A stretch of 32,420 nt of DNA. Origin: Campylobacterales bacterium. Lineage in GTDB: Bacteria > Campylobacterota > Campylobacteria > Campylobacterales > JALSKU01. The stretch covers positions 1 through 32,420 of the forward strand of contig JALSKU010000218.1 in the NCBI GenBank assembly GCA_026988685.1, in the 5' to 3' direction. Below are positions 7,557 through 15,476 of the stretch, in pieces. Position numbers and translations under genes: made by a program. The notes beneath the pieces were generated by a model. That model saw only the letters and a list, made by a program, of their open reading frames with translations. It was not told the origin of the DNA and did no database searches. Positions within the stretch are counted from its first letter, which is position 1. The number at the start of each line of letters is the position of its first letter.

Positions 7557-8705
7557 TTAATGCTCCTCCTCTTTAAGCTCAAAAAGCTTTTCTCCTAGGA
7601 AATAAACTATCATAGCTACTCCTATTCCACCTACAAAAAGAGATATCTCACTTGTTGTCGGCATATAGTAATGAAGTGTAAATGGTATATTGTTGTTAGG
7701 TCTGCTGAGCAACTGTCCACCTACAATATTGTCATATCTTGAGAAGAATACCCCAACCAAAACACCAATACCAGCTATAAACGAAAGTATTGTAGAGCTG
7801 AATTTTCCTATAAGTATCATCACTATAGGCAAAACAATACCCACTATCAACTCAAAATAGTAAAAGTTTGATGAAAGTACACCATTACCTATAAACAGTT
7901 TTATAGTTTTTGCAAGTTCACTATCTCCTCCATAACTGTTCAAAAACACACTCCATACATCTACAAAAAACATTAGACAAAGAGCCAAAAAGAGAGTCTT
8001 GTTAAGAGCGATTACATTACTCTTGTATCTATTTCCTTGATTGTGAAAAGCTACTAACATAAGCACAACCGCAACACCGGCTGCAACAGCTGAGACTATA
8101 AACTGAAGCTGAAACGAAACTGAATGCCACAGAGGTCTTGTAGCATTTGAAGCAAAAACAAAAGCCAAGGTAGAGTATGCGACTACTCCTACAAAAAGCC
8201 CTACTAAAGAGGCAAAAAATGCTGAACCGTGCTTTTTGCTCATCAAAAAGTAAAGCTCTAACGCCAACAGAGGTAACTCAATCATATAGAGTGTCACCAT
8301 CCACCATATAGGTGAAGTTATCTCAAAATTTGTATAATACTTTAGAAGCCTTAATGTCTGCAATTGATAAGGACCTGCAAGCTCCCAAAAGATTATAAAA
8401 AATGCTCCTATCAGTGCTGACAAAGAAACAAGAGCGACTCTTTTTGGCATCACATCAAAAGCCGATATCTTAAACACATGTGACAACGAACCCAAAATCG
8501 CCGTCCCTGCACTAATACCTACCAAAAAAGAGTAACCAATGATCAACAATCCCCAAGAAACCTCTCTACTTATGCCATAGGAAGCCTCTTGACCATTTTT
8601 AAAAACCATTATCATACCATATATCGATATGGCACCAATCACAAAAGAGAGCACAAGCCAAAATAGACTTGGTCTGTTATGAATTGTTTGAGTTTGTAAA
8701 CTCAT
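7557..8705 (-). CDS. psrC: NrfD/PsrC-type polytopic quinone-interacting subunit
   Basis: This 382-residue integral membrane protein has eight or more hydrophobic segments spread over residues 15-370 and fits the NrfD/PsrC family. It should anchor the PsrAB-type enzyme on the periplasmic face and exchange electrons with menaquinone. Its ATG overlaps the stop of the upstream chaperone gene (ATGA), and its stop is directly followed by the psrA start. Gene order here is C-A-B rather than the A-B-C of Wolinella psr. The C-terminus ends in an acidic Glu-Glu-Glu-His, whose codons double as the psrA ribosome site. Confidence 0.85.
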   Translation of the reverse strand: MSLQTQTIHNRPSLFWLVLSFVIGAISIYGMIMVFKNGQEASYGISREVSWGLLIIGYSFLVGISAGTAILGSLSHVFKISAFDVMPKRVALVSLSALIGAFFIIFWELAGPYQLQTLRLLKYYTNFEITSPIWWMVTLYMIELPLLALELYFLMSKKHGSAFFASLVGLFVGVVAYSTLAFVFASNATRPLWHSVSFQLQFIVSAVAAGVAVVLMLVAFHNQGNRYKSNVIALNKTLFLALCLMFFVDVWSVFLNSYGGDSELAKTIKLFIGNGVLSSNFYYFELIVGIVLPIVMILIGKFSSTILSFIAGIGVLVGVFFSRYDNIVGGQLLSRPNNNIPFTLHYYMPTTSEISLFVGGIGVAMIVYFLGEKLFELKEEEH

Positions 8706-9244
8706 ATCTCCTCCTTTATAGAGCTAATCAATTTACTGCTAATACCAACAACTTCCCCATAAAATTTACCTGTTAGAGACAAACTATTCAAAGAGTTTGC
8801 TAAATCATCTATCCAAGTTAAAAATTTGGTAAACTCTTTAAACTCTTTAAATTTATTTTCTTCAGCCAATATAACTGCAAACATTATCATTGAAGATAGA
8901 TTGTCCGCCGGCTTTTTCATATTGTATTCATCGTATACATAGCCGCTTGCTTTGTAGGTTCTGTCTATTTTTATGAGACTTTTTCCATACAATTTTCCAT
9001 CAAGCCACCATGATGCATAAGGAACACATCTTGACTCCTGAGACTCCATAACAAAGATTTTGATATATTCAGCCTCTAAATCCACTAGCTTTAACCTTGG
9101 ATTTAATTTTAAAGAGAGCAACTTATTTAACTTTTCTATATCACTCTCCAAGCCGTCATATGGATAGTCCAAAATATCTGCACACAAAGATAGTGCAGAT
9201 ATTTTATCGTCAATTGATAAATTTTTAAATGTTTTATTTGACAT
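8702..9244 (-). CDS. TorD/DmsD-family molybdoenzyme maturation chaperone
   Basis: This is a 180-residue cytoplasmic, mostly helical protein. It has the TorD-like central region Y-x-K-I-F followed by a P-Y-A-S-W-W-L-D-G-K-L-Y-G segment (residues 60-90), equivalent to the family's Y-x-x-L-F and cofactor-related motif. Such chaperones bind the Tat leader of the molybdoenzyme and hold it for cofactor insertion before export. It lies between the rhodanese and the psrC gene and overlaps psrC by 4 bp. AAGGTGG is found about 12 bases before the ATG. The client is almost certainly the PsrA-type subunit two genes downstream. Confidence 0.8.
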   Translation of the reverse strand: MSNKTFKNLSIDDKISALSLCADILDYPYDGLESDIEKLNKLLSLKLNPRLKLVDLEAEYIKIFVMESQESRCVPYASWWLDGKLYGKSLIKIDRTYKASGYVYDEYNMKKPADNLSSMIMFAVILAEENKFKEFKEFTKFLTWIDDLANSLNSLSLTGKFYGEVVGISSKLISSIKEEI

Positions 9245-9249
9245 TTAAA

Positions 9250-10188
9250 TTAGTTACCACCTTTTACAAGCTTTCTTTTTGGCCATCTGGTATAGTCAGC
9301 CATAGAACCGCTATATACTCTGTTTTTACCATCTTCCATCCCTACAACATACTTTTGTACAAACCATCCACCTGCAGCCAAGTGACCTGTGTTGCAGTAC
9401 CAGATAACAGGTTTATTTGGATCTATTCCGGCTTTTTTATACTCTTTTAGAGCATGATTCTTATCTCCTATATACCAAACGCCATCTTTTTTTACAGCAA
9501 GAACTTTTATATGCATTGGTCTAGCTCCAGGCAAATGCCCCTCTTTTAATCTTCTTGGATCTTTTGCGGTACCGTCCCAATGCTTGCCTTTACCGTTCGT
9601 ATCAACTGTTTGATAAGCTCCAGTCCATACTGCTTCATCCACATCTTCACCGGTAGCTATGATATTTTGATTGAATTTTGTGATTTTATACTTGCTTTTT
9701 TTAACTTTTGGTTTTTTATTGCTTACTTCACCACCATCTTTTTTCCAAGCAGCAAATCCACCGTTTAAAACAGCAGCATTATTAAAACCGTAATACTCTA
9801 CAGTGTACATTGCCAACGCACCATCTCTGTAATCTTTTGCTTTTGTGCCACCTGCATAAAATACCACAGCACTATCTTTTGTAATACCACTTTTTCTGAA
9901 AGTTCTCTCCATAGCAAGAGGAGCTGCTATGTATCCCGGTATCGGCTTTTTTGTGATCTTGCTATAGTATCTCCCCTCCCTAAAGTCTTTACCTTTCCAA
10001 TGCACTGCACCCTTTATGTGCTCTTTGTTGTACCCTTTTTTTCTTACATCTATGATAACCAAATCCTTATCACCCATATGTGACTTTAACCAAGCGGTAT
10101 CAACAAGATGGTTCTTTGGAACCTCGAGTGCCATTGCACCAACACCAATAACAGCTGAAACGATTAGAGTGTTTACAACCTTTTTCAT
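9250..10188 (-). CDS. Exported tandem-domain rhodanese (sulfurtransferase)
   Basis: This 312-residue protein has a signal peptide (residues 1-21) and two rhodanese domains (about 28-150 and 165-300). The C-terminal domain has the active-site Cys265 in the loop CNTGHLA. The N-terminal domain has Ala112 in the equivalent place (F-Y-A-G-G), as in classical two-domain sulfurtransferases. It is the first gene of the psr-type operon, with a strong AAGGAGG ribosome site 5 bases before ATG. It may deliver or accept sulfane sulfur (polysulfide, or selenium as a selenopersulfide) for the molybdoenzyme. Rhodanese genes also flank the SrrABCD selenite reductase and occur as extH in the Geobacter ext operon, from memory. 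Confidence 0.85.
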   Translation of the reverse strand: MKKVVNTLIVSAVIGVGAMALEVPKNHLVDTAWLKSHMGDKDLVIIDVRKKGYNKEHIKGAVHWKGKDFREGRYYSKITKKPIPGYIAAPLAMERTFRKSGITKDSAVVFYAGGTKAKDYRDGALAMYTVEYYGFNNAAVLNGGFAAWKKDGGEVSNKKPKVKKSKYKITKFNQNIIATGEDVDEAVWTGAYQTVDTNGKGKHWDGTAKDPRRLKEGHLPGARPMHIKVLAVKKDGVWYIGDKNHALKEYKKAGIDPNKPVIWYCNTGHLAAGGWFVQKYVVGMEDGKNRVYSGSMADYTRWPKRKLVKGGN

Positions 10189-10223
10189 ATAACCTCCTTA
10201 AAATTTAGATTTAATAGGATGTT

Positions 10224-10229
10224 ATTATA
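10224..10229 (-). promoter_or_regulatory. -10 box of the rhodanese/psr operon
   Basis: The minus strand reads TATAAT here, preceded by a T run, 35 bp upstream of the rhodanese ATG. Campylobacterota sigma-70 promoters usually lack a clear -35 box, and none is seen. The region that would hold it carries the direct repeat at 10237-10253. Confidence 0.6.
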
Positions 10230-10236
10230 AAAAAGT

Positions 10237-10253
10237 GAGTAGAAAGGGAGTAG
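10237..10253 (-). promoter_or_regulatory. Candidate response-regulator operator (CTACTC direct repeat, 11-bp period)
   Basis: The minus strand reads CTACTC-CCTTT-CTACTC, two identical hexamers repeated at 11 bp, ending seven bases before the TATAAT box. OmpR/PhoB-type regulators characteristically bind direct repeats at about 11-bp period in place of a -35 box. A gene for such a regulator lies in the operon immediately upstream. The match of site architecture and neighbour is suggestive but unproved. Confidence 0.4.
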
Positions 10254-10264
10254 ATTTAAAAAAT

Positions 10265-11707
10265 TTAGAATTTTATGATAAAATGAGCCTCATTGTGTAT
10301 ATTTTTCACACTAATTTGACCTCCGTTTTTTTCTATGATGATTTTAGCAAGATAGAGTCCTATACCCGTCCCCATTCCTTTATCTTTAGTTGTAAAATAT
10401 GGCTCAAACACCTTATCAATGGGTTCTACATCTATCCCACCACCATTATCATAAATATCTATATATTTTTTTTCATCTTTTTTGTATGTTTTTATAGTTA
10501 TGGCAGGTTCTTTTATCTCTCTTAATTTTAAAATATCTATAGCATTCTTTATGATATTAATCAAAGCCTGTATTATCTCATTTGAATAACCGTAGAGTTT
10601 GAAATTTTCATCAATATTGCTTATAAATTTTATACTGTTTTTATCTATGGATGAACTTAAAAGCTGATATGACAACTTAATAACTTCATCAATATGATAA
10701 AACTCTTTATCTTTTTGGGTAGAGAGAAAATTTCTAAAGTCATCTATTGTATTTGACATAAATTGTATCTGCCCCTTGGACTCATCTATCTTCTCTTTCA
10801 ACTTCTCCTCATCAAGGATACCTTTTTTCATTCTTATCTCTAAATTTGCCATTGCAAATGAGAGTTGCGATAGAGGCTGCTTCCACTGATGTGCAATATT
10901 TTCTATCATGCTACCCATTGAGGCAAGCTTGTTTTGGTGCATAAGAAGAAGTTCTCTTTTTTTCTGCAGTTTTTGATTGTTTTTATAGATTATGTACAAA
11001 AAGATAAATATCAAAACAAAAACTACAAAACCTATAGATATGGTTATAAAAAAGTCTTTTATATGGGTTGATACTATATTTGTTATAGGGACTTTTATGG
11101 AGATTATAGCTCTTAGATCTCCAACTTTTTCATGAAAACCTGCTTTGTCACCATACATTTTCATAAGTTCTCTTGGTGCATCTTTTGGATTGCCATGGCA
11201 CTTTAGACAAGATTTTTGATTTCTGTCTATCGGTAAAGCTACAAAAAAATACTCTATATCGTTCTCTTTTATAAAAGTGGAGAACTCTTTTATCTCTTTT
11301 TTTCTAAATTTTTGTAAAATTTTTTTCTCAAAACCATCAGCCAAATTTGCGGGATTTCTTGGATTGGTGGCGGCAAGTTTGTATTTATATGGCACAAAAC
11401 CATTATAAGCTTCACTCTTTTGTCTATATATATCATGTATGCTATTTGCTATAAAAGTGGATGACATAAGTCTTGGATCGAAAAATTCGCTATATAGTTT
11501 TTTCTCTTTTTTAAGTTTATAGATCACAGGTTTTTGGATATTTTCAATGTATGATCTTATCGCCTTGGTAGTATTTAATATAGTAAGAACTTCCTGTTTC
11601 GCATCTTTTATAACAAGGTGCTTATAAAAGTAATAAAAAAATATGACCATAAGGATATATAAAACTGTTAGTGAGATGGCAACAATTTTTATGTCTATCC
11701 TAAACAC
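10265..11707 (-). CDS. Sensor histidine kinase with periplasmic c-type haem (Tll0287-like/DUF3365) domain
   Basis: This 480-residue membrane kinase has two membrane segments (about residues 8-28 and 218-242). They enclose a periplasmic domain with a single haem motif, CLKCH at 167-171, typical of the Tll0287-like sensor domain. There follows a HisKA-type helix with the phospho-acceptor His273 (I-A-H-Q-W-K-Q-P-L), then an ATPase domain with N-box (I-I-K-N-A-I), G1 (D-N-G-G-G) and G2 (G-T-G-I-G-L) motifs. The start is GTG, overlapping the response-regulator gene by 8 bp. It probably senses redox state or a small ligand such as NO through its haem. The psr-type operon that starts 76 bp downstream is its most likely target. 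Confidence 0.88.
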   Translation of the reverse strand: MFRIDIKIVAISLTVLYILMVIFFYYFYKHLVIKDAKQEVLTILNTTKAIRSYIENIQKPVIYKLKKEKKLYSEFFDPRLMSSTFIANSIHDIYRQKSEAYNGFVPYKYKLAATNPRNPANLADGFEKKILQKFRKKEIKEFSTFIKENDIEYFFVALPIDRNQKSCLKCHGNPKDAPRELMKMYGDKAGFHEKVGDLRAIISIKVPITNIVSTHIKDFFITISIGFVVFVLIFIFLYIIYKNNQKLQKKRELLLMHQNKLASMGSMIENIAHQWKQPLSQLSFAMANLEIRMKKGILDEEKLKEKIDESKGQIQFMSNTIDDFRNFLSTQKDKEFYHIDEVIKLSYQLLSSSIDKNSIKFISNIDENFKLYGYSNEIIQALINIIKNAIDILKLREIKEPAITIKTYKKDEKKYIDIYDNGGGIDVEPIDKVFEPYFTTKDKGMGTGIGLYLAKIIIEKNGGQISVKNIHNEAHFIIKF

Positions 11708-12392
11708 AAAATTTATAACCCATTCCGTAAATATTTTCTATGATATCTTTTTTACCAAGCTTTTTTCTAAGCTCTTTGACTATAAATTTTATGGCATCTT
11801 TTGACGGAAGATCTACACTCCATAGATAGTTATAGATGGTATCATAGGTTATAACTCTGTTTTTGTGCTTTAAAAAATACTCAAGAAGCCTACTCTCATT
11901 TTTTGATAGTTTATACTCTGCATCACTGCTCTTAACAGATTTTAGATATGGTTTGTAGATGCAGTTTTCATATACCTCAATACTCTCTTTATGATCTGAT
12001 AACTCTTCACTAACAGATTTAAGTGCAGATATTATCTCATCTGCTCCACAGGGCTTTGCCAAATATTTTGTTATCTTAAGCTCTATCGCTCTCCATAGAT
12101 ACTCCTGCTCAGTATGAGCGGATATGATAACAATAGGTATGTTTTTATCTCTTTTTCTAATAGCTTTTATGGCGTCTATACCATCTAAATTCGGCATAAA
12201 TATATCAAAGATCAATACATCATAACTACTGTCATCAAACTCTTTTAACGACTTTTTGCCATCTTCAACATACTTTACACTGCTAAAATATATCTCCAGT
12301 ATCTCTATAATATTTTTAGCAACTCCCCTCTCATCTTCAGCATAAAGCACTCTCTTGTCTGATAAAATATTGAGTATCTTATCATCTCGCAT
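11700..12392 (-). CDS. OmpR/PhoB-type response regulator
   Basis: The protein is 230 residues from the chosen ATG. The receiver domain has the acidic pair (A-E-D-E), the phospho-acceptor Asp in F-D-I-F-M-P and the conserved Lys in L-A-K-P-C. The C-terminal winged-helix DNA-binding domain (about residues 150-230) ends in the usual G-M-G-Y-K-F motif. TTG and GTG codons lie two and one codons upstream, but the AGAGG ribosome site is 8 bases from the ATG at 12392 and too close to the others. It is co-transcribed with the haem sensor kinase and overlaps the shikimate kinase gene. Candidate targets are discussed at 10237-10253. Confidence 0.88.
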   Translation of the reverse strand: MRDDKILNILSDKRVLYAEDERGVAKNIIEILEIYFSSVKYVEDGKKSLKEFDDSSYDVLIFDIFMPNLDGIDAIKAIRKRDKNIPIVIISAHTEQEYLWRAIELKITKYLAKPCGADEIISALKSVSEELSDHKESIEVYENCIYKPYLKSVKSSDAEYKLSKNESRLLEYFLKHKNRVITYDTIYNYLWSVDLPSKDAIKFIVKELRKKLGKKDIIENIYGMGYKFCV

Positions 12393-12906
12393 CACCAAAA
12401 CCTCTGCACTGACTAAGCAACTCTTTTGTGATAATTTTTATACTTTTATCCTCTACATTGATAATAACATCAGCTATCTTTTCATACTCTTTTACTCTTG
12501 TTTTATATAACTCTTTTGCTTTTTTTATATCTTGAAGCAGTGGTCTTTTTGCGAGTTTCTTCTTGGCATTTGGGTGGGATTTTAGTCTATTGAGTATCGC
12601 TTCAAAGGAGGATTCGAGATAGATAACTTTACCTATCTTTTTTATATTTTTTTGCCTGTAAAAACCGCCTCCGGTTGAGATGATTGTGCCTTTGACACTT
12701 TTTTGAAGCCACAAGGCACACCTCTTCTCAAGCTCTCTAAAGTAGCCCTCCCCTTCATCTTCAAATATAGCTTTGATCTTTTTATTAACAAGACTCTCTA
12801 TCAAATCATCCGTATCAACAGCAAACATTTTGCTCTCTTTTGATAACTCTCTTGCTATGGTTCCTTTTCCTACACCCATAAAACCGATCAAAACTATATT
12901 TTGCAT
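12382..12906 (-). CDS. aroK: Shikimate kinase
   Basis: This 174-residue enzyme phosphorylates shikimate with ATP in the aromatic amino-acid pathway in the cytoplasm. It has a Walker A loop (GFMGVGKGT, residues 8-16), the shikimate-binding acidic motif (D-T-D-D, residues 31-34), an R-x-x-E segment and a G-G-G motif. Length is normal for the family. The ATG at 12906 overlaps the FmdE-like stop by one base (TGATG) and has AGAGG upstream. A TTG one codon earlier is less likely. It sits inside an operon of redox and regulatory genes, an odd home for a biosynthetic enzyme. Confidence 0.9.
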   Translation of the reverse strand: MQNIVLIGFMGVGKGTIARELSKESKMFAVDTDDLIESLVNKKIKAIFEDEGEGYFRELEKRCALWLQKSVKGTIISTGGGFYRQKNIKKIGKVIYLESSFEAILNRLKSHPNAKKKLAKRPLLQDIKKAKELYKTRVKEYEKIADVIINVEDKSIKIITKELLSQCRGFGDAR

Positions 12907-13514
12907 CAAACCTCTTTTACAGTTATTACCTCGTCTAATTTTTCGCAGAGTATCTTTTCAACTCTCTCCTGCCAAAGTTTACCAAAAGTTTCCTTTTCAT
13001 CTTTTGAAGCAGCTCCTTGCATAATCTTTTGCATAAGTTGTGGCTGTCTTGGATTACCTGGAACTTTGGAATGATCATAAAAAACATCTACACTTTTACC
13101 TGTATCAACTCTTGTAAATCTTGCCGAAGAGCTAATATCAGCTCCAAAACCCATCAAAGAGTGCCTGATAAATTTACCGCCTATCCCTTTAAAACCGCTT
13201 TTTTCGGTGGCTCCGGTTATATTAGTGATAACATTTGCAATAACTCCAGCTACTCCATCTTCTAGCTTCTCTTTAAACTCGACTTTTATATCTCCTCTAA
13301 TAGGCGGGCTATCAGGGTATAAAGCCTTTAAAGCCTTATAAGTCATACCATAAGCTCCGGCAACAGTAGGACAGCTATGACCTGCAGCTTTTACCACTAA
13401 AAGATAGTTATATTTGATTTTACCATCTTTAAAAGTGCCAAGAAACTCAGCCAATGGGTCAATCATCACGATCTTTGGAACTCTGCTAAAAAACTCCGGA
13501 TACTCTTCTATCAT
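12906..13514 (-). CDS. FmdE-like protein of unknown function
   Basis: This is a 202-residue soluble protein without a signal peptide. The segment G-H-S-C-P at residues 45-49, followed by a helix with Y-G-M-T-Y-K-A-L, matches the G-H-x-C-P pattern at the start of FmdE domains (named for a formylmethanofuran dehydrogenase-associated protein). The zinc-ribbon tail of archaeal FmdE is absent. Other parts, such as a G-F-K-G-I-G-G-K-F-I-R-H segment near residue 105, are not recognised. Start and stop are coupled to the neighbours by 4-bp and 1-bp overlaps. Function is unknown. A metal- or pterin-related role is only a guess from the family name. Confidence 0.55.
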   Translation of the reverse strand: MIEEYPEFFSRVPKIVMIDPLAEFLGTFKDGKIKYNYLLVVKAAGHSCPTVAGAYGMTYKALKALYPDSPPIRGDIKVEFKEKLEDGVAGVIANVITNITGATEKSGFKGIGGKFIRHSLMGFGADISSSARFTRVDTGKSVDVFYDHSKVPGNPRQPQLMQKIMQGAASKDEKETFGKLWQERVEKILCEKLDEVITVKEV

Positions 13515-13813
13515 AACGCCCCCAATGCTTTTTTTACTTCATCACTTGCCATTGTTATATTCCAAGCCGGCTCCCAAACTATCTCTACTTCGCACTCGCT
13601 AACTCCATCAAGCTTCTCTACAGCCTCCTTTGTCCACTGTTTCATCATCTCATGCAATGGACATCCTCTAGTAGATAGAGTCATAGTAACTTTTACCTTG
13701 TCACCATCTATATCGATACCATAAATAAGCCCTAAAGAGTATATATCAAATCCAACCTCAGGATCAACTACCGTTCTTATCGCATCTTCAACCATCTCTT
13801 TTGTTACTGCCAT
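13511..13813 (-). CDS. DUF59 (MIP18-type) metal-sulfur cluster assembly protein
   Basis: This 100-residue DUF59 protein belongs to the family of PaaD, SufT and eukaryotic MIP18. It has D-P-E-V-G-F-D-I-Y-S-L-G-L-I-Y near residues 17-32 and the conserved Cys region R-G-C-P-L-H-E-M near residue 50. Members act in loading or maturing Fe-S or related metal clusters. An AAGGAG site precedes the ATG. Its partners are the haem-copper-like membrane protein upstream and the FmdE-like protein downstream. A repair role for cluster proteins during stress would fit but is inferred. Confidence 0.85.
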   Translation of the reverse strand: MAVTKEMVEDAIRTVVDPEVGFDIYSLGLIYGIDIDGDKVKVTMTLSTRGCPLHEMMKQWTKEAVEKLDGVSECEVEIVWEPAWNITMASDEVKKALGAL

Positions 13814-13817
13814 TTTT

Positions 13818-15089
13818 TTAAACTCCTTCTTTAAGTCTATCCAATCCGTAGATCAGAGTGTAGTAAATATTATAAATCACCAAAAGCGTTGCTGCTGCCA
13901 TTATGATAGCTCCACCAATAAACAAAATCTCCATCTTAAAAGCTATAGCAACAGAGCAGACTAAAACCCCAACCGTTGTAACCCAAAACTGTGTATCTGC
14001 TACTCTCTCTTTGACCATTTCATTCAGCATTGGAACTTTTATCTTGCCAACAAGTGGGGAGTATCTTTGATACCACACCAAAAAGGGAAGTATCTTGTAG
14101 ATATGTCCTACTATAAAAAATACAAAAAAACCAAAAAAGAGAATAAAACCAAAGAGTATATAGAGTATTTGACTGTTTTGAAGTATAGCAAACACTAAGA
14201 CTATGATAGATAGTATCAATGACACAAAAGAGGCTATCATATTTTTTGCCCAGAAGTCATTTTGTTTTCTAATTCTTCCTTTAAATATAAGCCACATTTG
14301 ATAAAGTCCCAAAAACACCGAAAGAGCTATAAGTGCTACTCCGGTGTATTTTACTAAAGGATTATCAAAAAATATGGAGCTTATGTAGATAACAAGTCCA
14401 GCTATTATAAGATAAAAGGCTACCTCTATCGCTTTCTGGCTAAAACCATGAGATAAAGAGAACATTGGCAAAAGTATCATACCTATCCCCATGATAGTCA
14501 TCAAGATATACCCAACAATAGTTGCAGATATATGAACTGTAACTAGTTGTACCAAATTACCGCTAAATCCATATATCAAATTTAGTGCCATATAAAAACC
14601 TATAGTAACGCCAATGAGTAAAAAGATATTGGAAACCAGTATATACTTTGCAGTTATGCTCCAAAGCTCTATATTTTTATAAGTTAAAAAAATATTTACT
14701 ATAAAAATAAGCATGGATATATACATAAGCATTGCACCATACGGTAATACCTTGATATATCCCTCAACTCCAAGTGCTGTTGAAAAGAGAACTATCCCCA
14801 CAACAAAGAGATAAAACTGCACATAGGCAAAATCTTTGGAAAATATAGGTATCTCCAAAACAACAGGCACTAGTTGATACATCGCTCCAAAGATTATCAT
14901 CATGATAAAGCCAAGAAGATAGAGATGCATCAAACTTGCTATCGAAGAGGTGAGAAAAAATGAGTGCAACTCTCCGCTATAAAATGGTAGAAGAAAAGAG
15001 GCTACCGTATAAAATAGCGCTCCGGCTATCATGTAGTGAGCCACCAATTTAAATGGTGGCGCCATCTCAGTTGCTAATTGCTTTGCCAT
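13818..15089 (-). CDS. Haem-copper-oxidase subunit I-like (NnrS/NorB-like) polytopic membrane protein
   Basis: This 423-residue protein has about twelve predicted membrane segments. Histidines are placed in helices in the manner of cytochrome oxidase or NO reductase subunit I relatives: L-V-A-H-Y near residue 18, M-H-L-Y-L-L-G-F near 55, T-V-H-I-S near 185 and G-H-I-Y near 330. The protein is shorter than true oxidase subunits, and I do not see a Cu-B His-His motif, so it is probably not a respiratory oxidase. I recall similar proteins next to DUF59 and TusA/DUF2249-type genes in other bacteria, but this is from memory. Haem binding and a link to NO or oxygen stress are inferences. Confidence 0.6.
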   Translation of the reverse strand: MAKQLATEMAPPFKLVAHYMIAGALFYTVASFLLPFYSGELHSFFLTSSIASLMHLYLLGFIMMIIFGAMYQLVPVVLEIPIFSKDFAYVQFYLFVVGIVLFSTALGVEGYIKVLPYGAMLMYISMLIFIVNIFLTYKNIELWSITAKYILVSNIFLLIGVTIGFYMALNLIYGFSGNLVQLVTVHISATIVGYILMTIMGIGMILLPMFSLSHGFSQKAIEVAFYLIIAGLVIYISSIFFDNPLVKYTGVALIALSVFLGLYQMWLIFKGRIRKQNDFWAKNMIASFVSLILSIIVLVFAILQNSQILYILFGFILFFGFFVFFIVGHIYKILPFLVWYQRYSPLVGKIKVPMLNEMVKERVADTQFWVTTVGVLVCSVAIAFKMEILFIGGAIIMAAATLLVIYNIYYTLIYGLDRLKEGV

Positions 15090-15092
15090 CTC

Positions 15093-15449
15093 TTATCCGT
15101 GACAGTTAGTATCGTTAAAATCCGTATTTGCCTCAGGGTTGGCTTTTTTTGTAAAGATAAGTATGGTTTTTCCGTCAACCTCTTTATCAACAAAGTCAAA
15201 CTCACCCTCTACTTTTGGCAAAAGCCCCATAGGTTTTTTGTGATTTATCATCTTTACTTTTGTCTTGTCATCTTTTATCTGTTGAAGTGCAAGCATTGCA
15301 TTTACCATAGGCTCAGGTGGTCCACATCTGCTTGTATCAAACTCTATATAAGTTGTATCGCCTATCTTGTACTTATAGTAAGGAACTGTTTGCCCCTCAA
15401 CTTTTATCTCTTCGGCATCAGCCGGTCTTTCCAATGTAAAATCAGACAT
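15093..15449 (-). CDS. TusA/SirA-like (DUF2249-like) small protein
   Basis: This 118-residue cytoplasmic protein has a core with F-D-T-S-R-C-G-P-P-E-P-M (Cys42), which fits the TusA/SirA fold, where a Cys-Pro-x-Pro motif starts the first helix and carries persulfide sulfur. Here the motif is C-G-P-P, a variant. A second Cys lies near the C-terminus (C-H-G). The ATG has a strong AAGGAGT ribosome site. It is the first gene of the operon expressed from the FNR-type promoter at 15477-15517. Sulfur transfer is possible; binding of a metal cluster through the variant Cys is an alternative. Confidence 0.6.
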   Translation of the reverse strand: MSDFTLERPADAEEIKVEGQTVPYYKYKIGDTTYIEFDTSRCGPPEPMVNAMLALQQIKDDKTKVKMINHKKPMGLLPKVEGEFDFVDKEVDGKTILIFTKKANPEANTDFNDTNCHG

Positions 15450-15476
15450 AATTACTCCTTTTTAAAATTAAGTCGA

